Shown: positions 34,391 through 44,744 of the stretch, in pieces | Position numbering within the stretch: position 1 is the stretch's first letter | How the letters are laid out: every line of letters begins with the position of its first letter | Assembly (NCBI GenBank): GCA_027922465.2 | Contig: BQMF02000330.1 | Location: 310,001-374,000, forward strand | From: Turritopsis dohrnii | Lineage: Eukaryota; Cnidaria; Hydrozoa; Anthoathecata; Oceaniidae | DNA: 64,000 nt | Direction of reading: 5' to 3' | The notes under the pieces: model-generated | Database searches by the model: none | The model's input: only the letters and a program-made list of their open reading frames with translations | Told to the model about the DNA's origin: nothing | Made by a program: the position numbers and the translations under genes

Positions 34391-34588
34391 ATGACTGAAA
34401 ACTGCAATGGTGAGATCGTGATGTCTTCAAAAAAAAGGTATTGCAATAAGTTGGACTAAAGAAGAGGTGGAAAAGTTTGCTGAAGTGTTGGCATCAAACG
34501 AGTATGCGTTGTCTCTAGAAAGGTTGGCGCTTAAAGACAATATGCTCGTGAATGGTATTCAAAATAAAATCGAAAGTTTCCCGATTTA
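34391..34588 (+). pseudogene. Possible Myb/SANT-like companion gene fragment of the Harbinger element
   Basis: ATG at 34391 starts MTENCNGEIVMSSKK, then a run of eight A precedes a frame change, after which SWTKEEVEKFAEVLASNEYA continues to a stop at 34588. The tryptophan and acidic-helix start resemble the DNA-binding companion of Harbinger elements. It overlaps the antisense transposase fragment at its end, so only about the first 40 residues are meaningful. Confidence 0.4.
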
Positions 34589-34880
34589 GTCTCATTTCAG
34601 ATTTAAAATCTGCATCACTGTATATGTGATATACCTGACTCCACCAAAGCTTTTCTATTTCTCTCAATTTATCAGGCCCTCGATCTTTTCGTTCAACTAT
34701 ATTTCCAGTGACACTTGTTGTAGCAGCAACAGCAGCCTGTATATAGGTATCAGTAACGTTCGTTCTACCTGTACCTCTAACACTTTTTGTAAAATTCATT
34801 TTCTTCCTCGTCAAGTCTTCTTCGCTTATTTTTAAGCATGAAAAAAAAGTCCTCTGATGCGGCAACATCCATCTTGACAA
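34515..34880 (-). pseudogene. Harbinger transposase N-terminal fragment
   Basis: 121-codon frame with WWSQVYHIYSDADFKSEMRL followed by NRETFDFILNTI, the HARBI1-like segment before the DDE core. The catalytic part is missing, so it is truncated by an internal deletion near 34510. Confidence 0.6.
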
Positions 34881-35482
34881 TAAAAAAGATGCAAGTTTGC
34901 AATCCAGACGAAAGTTTCTTCTAACTTTCGTCTGGAAGTCAAAACTTTTGTCTGAAAAATGTATCCATTCGTCTGAATAAAACTTTCATCCGTCTACCGA
35001 TTTTACACTGACGCTTAAAAAAAAACTCGTCGACTGAGTATTTTCTTTCGTCTGCACGATTTTATACTGTCGAAGGATTTTTTCAGACGAATTATACGTC
35101 TTGACGTAATTTACGTCTCAGTATAAAAACGGCTATTGAAAGACCTGCAGAAAGGGATGTCCAACAAAGAAGTAGCCCAAAAGTATGGTGCTCTTAAGAA
35201 TACAATATCAGCTTGGGTTATACATAAAACAAATTGATGACCTCGGTGAAAAAAGATGGCACAAAATCTAAGCGAAAGAAAATTCCTACTTCTTTCTCAA
35301 TATCTCGAACTCTCGATATCTCGCACTTTTCTTCCGGTCCCCTGAGAGTTTGAGAAATTGAGAGTCGACTGTACACAATGTAGAAAATTCAAATTACTAA
35401 AAGTGAATGTAAGACTCAAGATTAAGCAGAGACGAGATCCAGATGGTAATTACATTTAACAGTTCTTCTTATTCAGTTATCT

Positions 35483-36199
35483 CATGGAAGTATAAAACAG
35501 AAGGAGAACGAACTCCTATTTTTCTATTATTCAGATAATGACTATTCTATTCATTGCGGTATCACTTTGATGTCATCCGTGATGCGCTTTCGGCTGGTTG
35601 TCGGTGAAACGAATACTTTTTTAAAAATTAACGACAATTTAAAAACCAAATATCATCCATTATAACAACGGATCAACTTGCTGCATAGTGACAAGCAGAT
35701 TATTAAACCTAAAGCTTCCTTGAGAAACAAATGAAAATCTATGTTTTTATACAGAGTTGAAGATATCGCGTAATTCATGTATAAGTTCCAATCTACATAT
35801 CTTCTGACTTAAATGCGCCTCGATAGTGCCGCGGTACGTGCAAAAACTTAGGATTATTCTCTCTTCAAAAACTGAAGCTCGGCGAAACTGCTTGAGGGGA
35901 TCACGAGATATATAGACCTAAAGTTGCAATGTTTTCGTTGCATATTTGTGACGTTTTTGCATAATTCTCCCAATTCCTACAGATTATGCATGATAAGAAC
36001 TTTACCCTAACGATCTTTAATCACATTGGAGAATTGATATGAACGAAATTTTCACGCAAGAACGCCAAAATTATAAAAATTATGCAAGATGATAGCAATT
36101 ATATGTTATTACACACTGAGGACTTAAACAATGCAGCGCATCACGGATAGTACAATAGCAGATTTTGAGTTCGTTCTCCTTCTGTTTTATACCTCCATG
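35483..36199. mobile_element. CATGGA-end transposon with 7-bp duplication (copy 2)
   Basis: 717 bp. It starts CATGGAAGTATAAAACAGAA and ends with the near-perfect inverse (about 35 bp), flanked by the 7-bp direct repeat GTTATCT (35476-35482, 36200-36206). It is non-coding. The tip and TATAAAA/GAAGGA core match the element at 20126-21100, but the interiors differ. Confidence 0.75.
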
Positions 36200-36206
36200 G
36201 TTATCT

Positions 36207-37206
36207 TCCTTAAGAATAGAGATCATTTAACTACTATGATGCAACAACAACATTTAAAATATGTCAATGCGAACATAAAAGCGTTTGGTCAATGACACTG
36301 ACATTTGCAATGAAATTTGGGAACGCTCTGTTACGTCATTGAAATAATTGCATAATGGCAGCTGTCAATTTACAGAGCAGAGTTGCACTATTTAGAACAA
36401 GAAGGAGAAAATTCACTGAAATCTTATATTGACTCAACACTGTAACCATGGTGAATTTTCCTTGAATGACGTCTGTTAAAAACATTTCCATTTCCTCAAA
36501 CTTCCTTCCAAAGACTAATTCTTCATTTAAATCTTCATCCACGAAAAAAAATATAGGACAATAACCAAGCCGGAGAAACATCGGAATCAACTTTCACAGT
36601 CAACGTAAATATAAAAAATAACTTATATATTCAATAGCCTACAACCAACAATCATGGGCGGATTTAGGCTGGTGTACTGGTATGTTAAAGAAATAAGGTG
36701 CATCTCTTAGGAAAGTTATATTTGTTTCTGAAAAAATAAAACAGTTCAGTTTCAGTCTCTTAAACCTTTGCTGATTTTCCAGATTGCGACATCAATGAAC
36801 TATTTGTTATTTTAGAATATTTTTCCCCTGTATAAAAAATATGAAGCGAAAATACATGTTCACAAGATCGGTTACCGGCATCGCTTTTTGAACCACTCAA
36901 CTGGTGCAAAGATGGGAAGTTTTGAGATCCGTCTGACTGTGCAAGCTTAACTGGTGCAAATTGAAAAAATTACGATATGACGATCACAATGATTGTATAT
37001 CCTCTTGCGAAAGCGAAAAGAATTCCAGTTCCGTCATGGCACAGTGACGATGTTGGGAAGTTAGAGAAAGAGAGGTCAAAACTGGGGATGGATCGCTCCA
37101 AGGACACCTTGCATTATATTTCCTGCTTTTGGAAGTTTAGTGCATGAACTTTTTATGTACAAAATTAACACTATTATAGCTAAATGAAACTCGTATCATT
37201 TTCATG
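36207..37206. other. Intergenic region, no supported feature
   Basis: An 84-codon minus-strand frame (36336-36590) has no domain, splice partner or repeat link. Nothing else stands out. Confidence 0.35.
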
Positions 37207-37364
37207 TATATGTTACGGGGAATATGATAAATTGGGAATTATGCATATTCCTCGTTTGTTATGCATAATAACCCTAACCCTAACCCCAAACCTATTGAGA
37301 ATTATGTAAAATAACTGGTTAATATGCATAATCCCCGAATTTGTCACAATCCCCGTAACATATA
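37207..37364. mobile_element. Small MITE with telomere-like CCCTAA repeats inside
   Basis: Inverted ends TATATGTTACGGGG and CCCCGTAACATATA, with a second inner inverted pair around TATGCATAAT, flank a short CCCTAACCCTAACCCC tract (37272-37287). The outer TA dinucleotides could be the target duplication. It is 158 bp and non-coding. Confidence 0.55.
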
Positions 37365-37495
37365 TACTGTTCAAGTTTTTTGTCTTCACTTGTGTTTTTT
37401 ATTCATTATATACACGTTTTTTTTATAAGAGCCAATACAATCTGACCTGAGGCTGGCTGTTTTTATTTTTGAAGCCTTTTTCAGCCTGATTTGTT

Positions 37496-39574
37496 CAACC
37501 TCGAACCCAGGGTTTCTTGCCTTTTCGATATACGGATGGCGGCGAAGAAGACCCTGGTCCCGGCTGTTGCGTTCTCTGATTTCATTGGTTCAGCAGAATT
37601 CTCGAATAATTTAAGCAGCGCGTTGTTTATCAAAATGGTAAACACAGAAGTGAGAATAAAATTCCGAGCACGTGGTTTGGAAGAGAAAATTTTATAAATT
37701 CATTGTTTTTGGAAAAACCATTATATTTTTGTTTTTCCTTAATTTGCATACATTCCAACTTATCAAACCCTTCATCTACATGTGTTTTTGGCCAAACTTG
37801 ATAGCACAATAATGATTTTATTAAAATATATATTTTTTAGTTAAAAAAGGCTGCTAGTGTGACTTTAGTTCTCTGACTAATTTGTGCTGTTCCTTCCCAA
37901 TAATTTTCAAGTAGCATATCAGTTGCTGATGAATATAAATTTTTAGTTACATAATGAATGAAGAGTTATTGAAAATTACACCTAAAAAAAGTCTATTCTC
38001 GAAAACCTAGAGTTGAAGGAACATGCAGATTGTGCAGTAAACTTACTGACAATAGCTTTTTGTGACGGCCTTCCAGAAACTATTTGTTGAAAATGCAATG
38101 CCTTCTTGGAGTCAAATTGAATAAAGACAAAAATTTTCCATTAAATTATGGTTACTACAATAGAATCAAAAAAGCAGCTTAATTTTGACACAACGCAATC
38201 ATATATACGTCTCACATCATGAGCACTATGATGAAATCATAACTACATCAATAACACTGATGCAAGAAAAAAAAACCCTGTCAGCTTTAAATACAAAACA
38301 ACCATTGGCCATTGCTGGGGTCATTAACGATCATTGCCCACACATACTTTTGGGAATAAAACGAAATATTTTTAAAAAGATATGGAAACATCAATTTAAA
38401 AAGTTTGTGTCAGAAAAGGTTCACCATCAGTCTTGAAAAACACTGGATATGAAAGGTTAACACAATTCGTTTTTAGTACGTCTGATACAGTTTTATTGAT
38501 TGAAGGAGGTTGCACCAAAAATGTAGGGTTTGTTGAATGACCTTCCCAAATGTAACAAAGTAGAATTTTTTGTTTTAGTTTGATCCAGAGTGATGTGCAG
38601 TGTTTTTAATTTAAAAATGTTTGGAATTTGCTTTGACTTACATTCCATATTGTTTGTTGTTCTGAATTAGGAACATTGACAATACTTTAATATTATATAA
38701 AGGAGCTATATATATATCTTTATATGAATTGTTATGTTTAATGTTTGATGATATCCACAAAGCAAAGACCTTGTTTTTTATGATAAAAAACGAATGCAGT
38801 AGAAATTTTCAAATAGCAATATATTTCTTACCACGAACTCGATGCAATGTGCTTCATCAATAACCACAGCCACAACATTATCTTGATATACTTGGCTCCG
38901 AAATAGCTTTAAAGTTTTTTCATTAAGAGCCCCCTCTGGATGACAGAAAATCAACAGGGGGAAATGTTATATCATTTTCTTCCTCATAATTACTACAGTT
39001 ACCTTCTGAAAAAAATATTACTCTTAGGAATATATACCAATCTTGTTTAAAAAATTCATCTGCTTTTCAATGATCGAATTTAGGGGACTAATAACGATAA
39101 CTATATTGGAAATTTTTCTACTTGGTAAAAAGCTAGGAAGCAACTGATAAATCGAAGATTTCTCATAACCAGTTAGTAAAACAGCAATAATATCTCTTTC
39201 AAATAACAAATGTTCAAAACAAACAATTTGTTTAGGTTTGAAGCAAATATTATCAAGGTTGCACGATAACAAAGCAAGTTGCAGCCTTTCAAAAAGCTTC
39301 ACAACATTTTCCATGTTTATTAACTCGTGAACCCTTCTCTTCTGATCTTTCTGTTTGAAGTACTAAGGTTCGCCGTCTACTTAGTATTTTTCATATAATT
39401 TAAGCAGAACTTGCTTACTCGAAAAAGCAACTATGAAAATGTCGGGCTTACTGAGGCAAATATTGCATAAATTAAAATCCACACTTATACTGTTGATTTT
39501 GAGCAGCCGGGACCAGGGTCTTCTTCGCCGCCATCCGTACATCGAAAAGGCAAGAAACCCTGGGTTCGAGGTTG
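37496..39574. mobile_element. Long-TIR DNA transposon, CAACCTCGAACC family, 9-bp duplication (copy 2)
   Basis: Ends CAACCTCGAACCCAGGGT, inverted over about 75 bp (with TTGCCTTTTCGAT and GACCCTGGTCCCGGCTG), flanked by the exact 9-bp repeat TGATTTGTT (37487-37495, 39575-39583). The interior holds decayed coding sequence: a RecQ-like helicase fragment on the minus strand and, on the plus strand near 38010-38160, a cysteine-containing remnant starting RVEGTCRLCSKLTDNS. Both are interrupted. Mutator-like by structure only. Confidence 0.8.
38840..39314 (-). pseudogene. RecQ-like DNA helicase fragment (broken)
   Basis: The frame from 39314 reads through FKPKQIVCFEHLLFERDIIA, then LLTGYEKSSIYQLLP, a motif I normally written LPTGYGKS, then IVIVISPLNSIIEKQM (motif Ia region). 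After stops and a frame change it resumes with PLLIFCHPEGAL and VVAVVIDEAHCIEFV, the DEAH-box motif II. The G-to-E change in motif I, the internal stops and the missing C-terminal half make it non-functional. It lies wholly inside the 9-bp-duplication element, so it was probably carried by it. Confidence 0.75.
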
Positions 39575-39621
39575 TGATTTGTTCTAATTTTGTTCTTTGC
39601 TTTAAGAACATAGGCTCATAG

Positions 39622-39940
39622 ACCGACTGGTAGCCCTGTGGTAGAGTGCTCGCTTCCTGTTCGGGAGGTCGCGGGTTCACTCCCCGACCGAGTCATGCCA
39701 GCGACTATAACAGTGTGAATCAATCCTCTCTGCTTAGCACTCAGCAAGAGAGTAGGAATAATGTCTAGGGTGGTTGTCTAGTTGAGCGGTTCCTGTCATT
39801 ACAGCTTCCGTAGCCCAAATGGGGGCTTTAAATGCTCTAGGACCTCCTTCGCAGGGCCCTCATTGATAACAGTACCTTAAGGAACTGAAGAGGCTATCCT
39901 GGGTAAACATTCGTAAATAATAATAATAATAATAATAATC
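39622..39940 (+). mobile_element. tRNA-derived SINE (plus-strand copy)
   Basis: Head ACCGACTGGTAGCCCTGTGG with A-box-like TGGTAGCCCTGTGGTAGAG and B box GGTTCACTCC at 39674-39683, about 35 bp further on. The body ends TGAAGAGGCTATCCTGGG, then an (AAT)n tail at 39917-39940. It starts 38 bp after the target duplication of the neighbouring long-TIR element. It matches the minus-strand copy at 20560-20880. Confidence 0.88.
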
Positions 39941-40116
39941 ATTTTGGTCATACTTACGGAACTTCCAGTAAAACAAAAACAAATATTTTTTAAAAGCAAC
40001 TGGTAAAAAGCATGGTTGCTTTTCGGTAATGACCCATACGCACATTTATTGAAGGTGAAAAAACACAATAAACTTCTAAACCATTTACCAGTGAGAGATT
40101 TCACACCATGAATTGT

Positions 40117-40652
40117 TCTTATTTTACAAGAAAATTCAGGCTGAGGCTGTTCTTAATTATTGGAACAATGATTTGAGCCTCAGGTTGTTCTTATTTTTTT
40201 CTTATTTTTTGGCCAAATCTGAGGCTCGTGTTCTTATAAAATTGTTCTTAGAAAAAAGAACGTGTATTTACAAAGTTCCCATAACCAAAAAGTCTGTATC
40301 AGGCCTTGGGGCATGCTTAGTAAGAATATTATTAATATTATCACTAGTATAGGCTTTCAAAAGGTTGAGTAAGAGGAATTATGTTCCAGTATACTGCTAG
40401 TACTTCTCTCAATTTCATTAAATGACAATTAGTTTCGAAAGCACAGCAATGGAACAGTTTCACAGATTTTCCTACAGTCCATCGTTAACATTGAATACTG
40501 AGAGTCATACAGCCAAGACATCATAGGGAATTGGAGTGAACACTCTACCAACACACATTTTAGAAAATTTGTTCTTATTTTGAGGCTCAGGCTGTACTTA
40601 ATTTTCGGAATAATGATATTAGCTTCAGGTTGTTCTTGTTTGTGTGGCTTTA
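40117..40652 (+). repeat. Pair of direct repeats about 85-90 bp long
   Basis: Copies at about 40117-40210 and 40567-40652 share TTGTTCTTATTTT, AGGCTGTTCTTAATT (one change), GGAA-AATGAT, and TCAGGTTGTTCTT in order. The first is followed by a related inverted stretch (GAGGCTCGTGTTCTTATAAA). It may be the edges of an unknown element. Confidence 0.5.
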
Positions 40653-40668
40653 AAGCATTATTACTTAA

Positions 40669-41531
40669 TCTATATATTAATAGCCGATTCTCTGTCTGTT
40701 TGTTTGTTTGTTTGTTTGTAAGTCACACAAAATGGTAGATTAAGTTGTGAGCGAAATTATTTCTTTTTTTGTGTGCGACGTGAGTTCGAAGCAAATACAT
40801 TGCAACCCCAATCGAACGTGACTTTTTTTGGCTGATGAACTAATAGGAATAACGTTTTGTTTTTATCATTATTGTTAGTTTTATATTCCACGTTGACTTG
40901 GCTTTGAAAACAGTACATCAACTAAATACAAAGAAACTAACTGATTAAACATTTTGGACAAAAAGCAGCAGTGGCAGAACGTGGCAGCATATGTTCGGTT
41001 TGCCACTAACTCTTGCCTGACTGTCTGAGACGGGTGAACTTTTTTTTGAGCAATCAAAATGTTTAAAAACCGATAGGTAAAAAAAGAGTATCATATCAAA
41101 ACAAAATTTTTATTTTTTTTTTATTATTGCTTTTTTTTTAATAAATTAATTTCTTCTTTTAATTGTTAAGCGTTCTGATCGAACGTTTTTTTATTCGATT
41201 TATTCATTTAGCACGTGCCTTTTTTTCTCTCCTCCCGTGTGATCTTTTTAAAAAGAGAAACCATTTCCCCCTTATGTTTGATAGCACCCATGTTAGAGCG
41301 CGTAACTTTTTTAAAACAAAAGTTAATAACAAGTTGAAATTTTCTCTCTATACGTTTTGAGTGTATTGTTACACTGAGAAAAGATTGGTTTTACCAGAGG
41401 TTGTGACTTTGAATCTGCTTCTGGTTGAACACAAGTTGTACGAGCCGTTTATAAGGAAATTTGACGTTTATTGATAAAGTGATACAGAGCAGGTGGACAT
41501 GGGCGACGAGCGACGCCGCCTTGGCGGCTAG
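40669..41531 (+). mobile_element. Helitron-like non-autonomous element (solo long form)
   Basis: 863 bp, TCTATATATTAATAGCCG to hairpin and CTAG. It is preceded by A and followed by T, as expected for Helitron insertion between A and T. Nearly the same as unit 1 at 24006, apart from TTTG tract length and an AT insertion near 41110. It is the cleanest copy for defining the family ends. Confidence 0.75.
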
Positions 41532-44500
41532 TTTTATTTATAAATTATATTGTTTCTGTAAAATAAACCAAACATTTTTATCATGTTCAACGTCAAGTTT
41601 TCAATGTTTATAATATGTTTCATAGACTAGTCATGTTTCGTGTAAGAACAGACGGGGAGATTTTTCTTTTTTTTCGAAGAGCGAGGCAAACAATGTTCTT
41701 ATTGTTCATATAAAAAACGCGTGTATACGTTTATACTGAATGATAATATGTATGCAGAACAAAACACACAAAACCGAGAACTCGAAGCAAATACAATCAA
41801 GAGGTGAAAACACTGCAGACCTACAATCACCAAATGCCACCGTCATCACCAAACCCTGCCCAACCCCAAAACAACAATTTAAGAATAGAAATAGAACTTT
41901 TCATTTTTTTGACGCCAAAAGTCCATTAGCCTTGAGGTCTTGAAATATATACCCCTAAATATTGATATTGATCCTTCAAAATGTGTTGGTTTTAAAACTA
42001 TATTCACTTAGTGTTTGATTCTTTAATTCACTTAGTTTTAAATTAAATTTCACAGCAAAATAATCAATGCACAGAAGAACTCCAATTGAAAGACAACCAA
42101 TGTTTTATATGATTAGTATTTGGGTCTCATTGAAACAAATGACAACACAGAACGTACTCCGCCTGCAGACATGTTTTGGCAATGATTACATAGAAAATTA
42201 ATGAATATTTTCTTCATAGATGGTAAAATGCGCATGCTCAAAACAATATTAAGCACGCCAACATATTGGTCTTATCGCAGACCTCTGGCAACACAAAAAG
42301 ACAAAATGAGCTATTTTAATAATTTATGACGATTTGCACGATAAGGAAATATGAAAATTTGGTTGCAATAAACTTTTATGACCTCTTTTGTAAAATTAAT
42401 GCATTATGAATTAACTGGCTCTACTACCTTGGTTTTATCTATTTGGCAGACGTCTTTTATTGGACAAGGTATGACAGAAGCCAATCGTATCAAAACAGTA
42501 ACAAAAGAGCACTCAAGAGAAATACAGCCAGCTATAATTCTTCCCTTGTTTGTCTGAACATAACTTCTGAAAAAACCTTGCTATTCATTTTTTCCAGCTG
42601 ATCTGATTAGCTGTCGCAATATCCCAAAATTGAGTTTCCAAAAGAACTTTAGATGAAAAATTTTTAATTTAATTTTGAATTTAAACTAATTTTGAATTTA
42701 GGCAGGCGCTTAAGAAAGAGGGGCACTTAAAAGAGGAATTACGATGGCAATAAAAAACGTTGAATAAAAACTTTCCCCCCTTCGTACTAAGTAAATTTTG
42801 AAAAATAGTGTATTTGTCAAGATAATCCTTCAAATAATCTGAAAAAGGTGTAACAGACTGGCGTACAAGGGTTCTTATATCTCTGATAATTAAAAAAAAA
42901 AAAAATTTTTTTCAACTTTCAAAATGTTAAATTGCATTGTATCATATGGTACTGGTTTGACTGTCACACTTGGTCTTGACAGTTATATACACTTATTTCG
43001 ATGCTGTTCGATGGCATTTCTGTTCAATTTGTCCTTGTATTTGTTTATGAAACTACTTAAGATGTTTTGAAAAGAACGTGGTTGATATAATATAACCCTA
43101 TCACAATTGGTGATGTGGATCTTTGTAAAATCCCCTGTAAATTACCAGGCTAAGGAAACTTGCCCTTTAAATTCTTAGACATTGCGGAATTTTGTGGAAT
43201 CTTTAACCACCTTAAATGTTTTACCCTTAGTGTAAGGAAATGAAATTTCATATTGAAATAACTTCAAATAAAGTACAATCATTAAATTAAATTTTTTCAA
43301 CATATAGTCATGGGTAAGTATAACAGCATCACAAGTTATTAGATGAAAAAAAGTGGAAAAGTGAACCTATTAAATTGAAAATAACCAAAATACGTTTTAT
43401 CTTTGCTAAAAAACATAATGTCTGTCAATGTCAATGTCTGCAGAAATTCTTCTTTTGCTTTAAAACGGATATATTGAGTAGATCGAAGACTGAGGTACGC
43501 CCCATTCCATAAACAAAAACAGTAAATAAGCAGTTTGTTGTTGTATTTAGCATTATCAAACACATGATCTAATTCCGCATTTGTAACTATTATATCATCA
43601 TTTTCAATAGCCAATCGGAATAATGCTATCAATATTGTCACATTTGAATATTCAGGACCATGCCCAATTTTAAAATTAATCAAAGTAGTGTGCACATAGA
43701 GCAATACCCTTTTTCTAATCTTTCTATAACAAAGCAAACGTCTCCTTTTTATACAACGAGTCTGTAGTTTCATTTTAAACTCAATGTTTTTTTCGTTTTG
43801 GGAAAGTCCCTAAAATCATGAATTTGTGATTTAGAATTTCCTATACAAAAAGTTCTTATAAAATAAACCGCTATCCTTTAACAGAACAACAGAGAAACTA
43901 AAAGCATGAAAATAAAAACAGGCGGATGCAATGAACTGATACAACGTTGTATAAGTCAGGTATTTATTCGGTGTAAATAGACTACCATTTTTTTTAATAT
44001 GTCTTACTGTAAACCGAATTAAAATAAAGAAATGAAAAAAAAACCCACAAAAAAAACAGATGTTATATAACATAATAAGTAAAATTATTAAATATTAAAT
44101 ACAATTGCTTTTTTCATTCCGAAAGAAACCACCTCTTCGCTCTTTTCTAACAAATGAAAACCGGATAAGGAAACTATTATTTGAGCAGGCGAGTATAAAT
44201 CTTGCAAATGGTCAATGTAGGTGTGAAATTAAACACCTGTTTCTAAGCGAAAGTTTGAATTGTGAAACCTACAAGCACATTTATCAATGCATTCTGCACT
44301 TACATCGGCTCCAGCTTTACTTCTTTGAACTTCAGTCCATTTTAAAGAAACTGTTATTGACATTAGCATTGGATTTGTGTTTGTGGGTTTATACGAATCT
44401 CTATGTCCCACTCTTGGCGGAAAAATCAAAGAAATTGTAGCTACGACATGTGAATTGCAGATGTTTGCGAATTTCATGAAAATTTTAAAACTGTTGTCTT

Positions 44501-44735
44501 TCAAGATGCCAAACGCCAGCGAAATTGAATTTGATACAGTTATGCAATTATAGGTGTATAAAGCTTCTACGAAAATTTCGGATCTGAACGCCTGAAACTT
44601 TACATTAAGAAATATAAAAATTTTATTCATTCAATTCTAAAAGTTTCATGGCTGCACCTTTAAGACTACGTGAGGAAAAAGAGTTTAAATACAAGGCATA
44701 AAATAAATGTAAAAACTTGGCGCTCATTTTTGGTG
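41532..44735. other. Intergenic region without a supported gene
   Basis: Several frames of 110-144 codons on the minus strand (43339-43773, 44229-44630) lack domains, splice partners and repeat links. A short GCGCTTAAGAAAGAGGGGC stretch near 42706 recalls the CCGTATTCTCTC MITE interior but has no ends. Confidence 0.35.
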
Positions 44736-44744
44736 GGTTGCTAC

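Larger units (their letters stand above)
33850..35134. mobile_element. PIF/Harbinger-type element, internally deleted
   Basis: Perfect 32-bp inverted ends start AGCCGTTTTTATACTGAGAC, flanked by a 3-bp duplication ATT (33847-33849, 35135-35137). Subterminal zones are full of AGACGAAAGTT-type repeats in both orientations. A minus-strand transposase fragment and a possible plus-strand Myb/SANT-like fragment remain inside, the two-gene arrangement typical of Harbinger elements. 3-bp duplications also fit the superfamily. Confidence 0.75.
33800..35375 (+). pseudogene. Tigger transposase relic, split by a Harbinger insertion
   Basis: The plus frame ending at 33849 reads KQRRTNKSVVEQCKA. It resumes at 35135 as LKDLQKGMSNKEVAQKYG then ALKNTISAWV before a stop near 35237. 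Together these are the psq-type helix-turn-helix at the N-terminus of pogo/Tigger transposases. The rest of the gene is gone. A pogo-type right end (GAGAGTCGACTGTA) follows at about 35360-35375. It is a dead, older copy distinct from the intact element at 59902. Confidence 0.7.

Noticed and set aside
38840..39314. Helitron helicase (Pif1-type) as source of the Helitron-like copies
   Set aside because: Motifs (YGKS-type motif I, IDEAHCIE) are RecQ-like, no Rep domain is present, and it sits inside a TIR element.
39622..39695. tRNA gene
   Set aside because: The A and B boxes are there, but the sequence does not close a full cloverleaf by eye and continues into a SINE body with a tail; a second copy has the same body.
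43339..43773. 144-codon minus-strand frame
   Set aside because: Reads like a plausible polypeptide but has no domain I know and no splice or neighbour support.
44105..44630. Overlapping 111-codon (+) and 133-codon (-) frames
   Set aside because: Mutually antisense, neither with family support.
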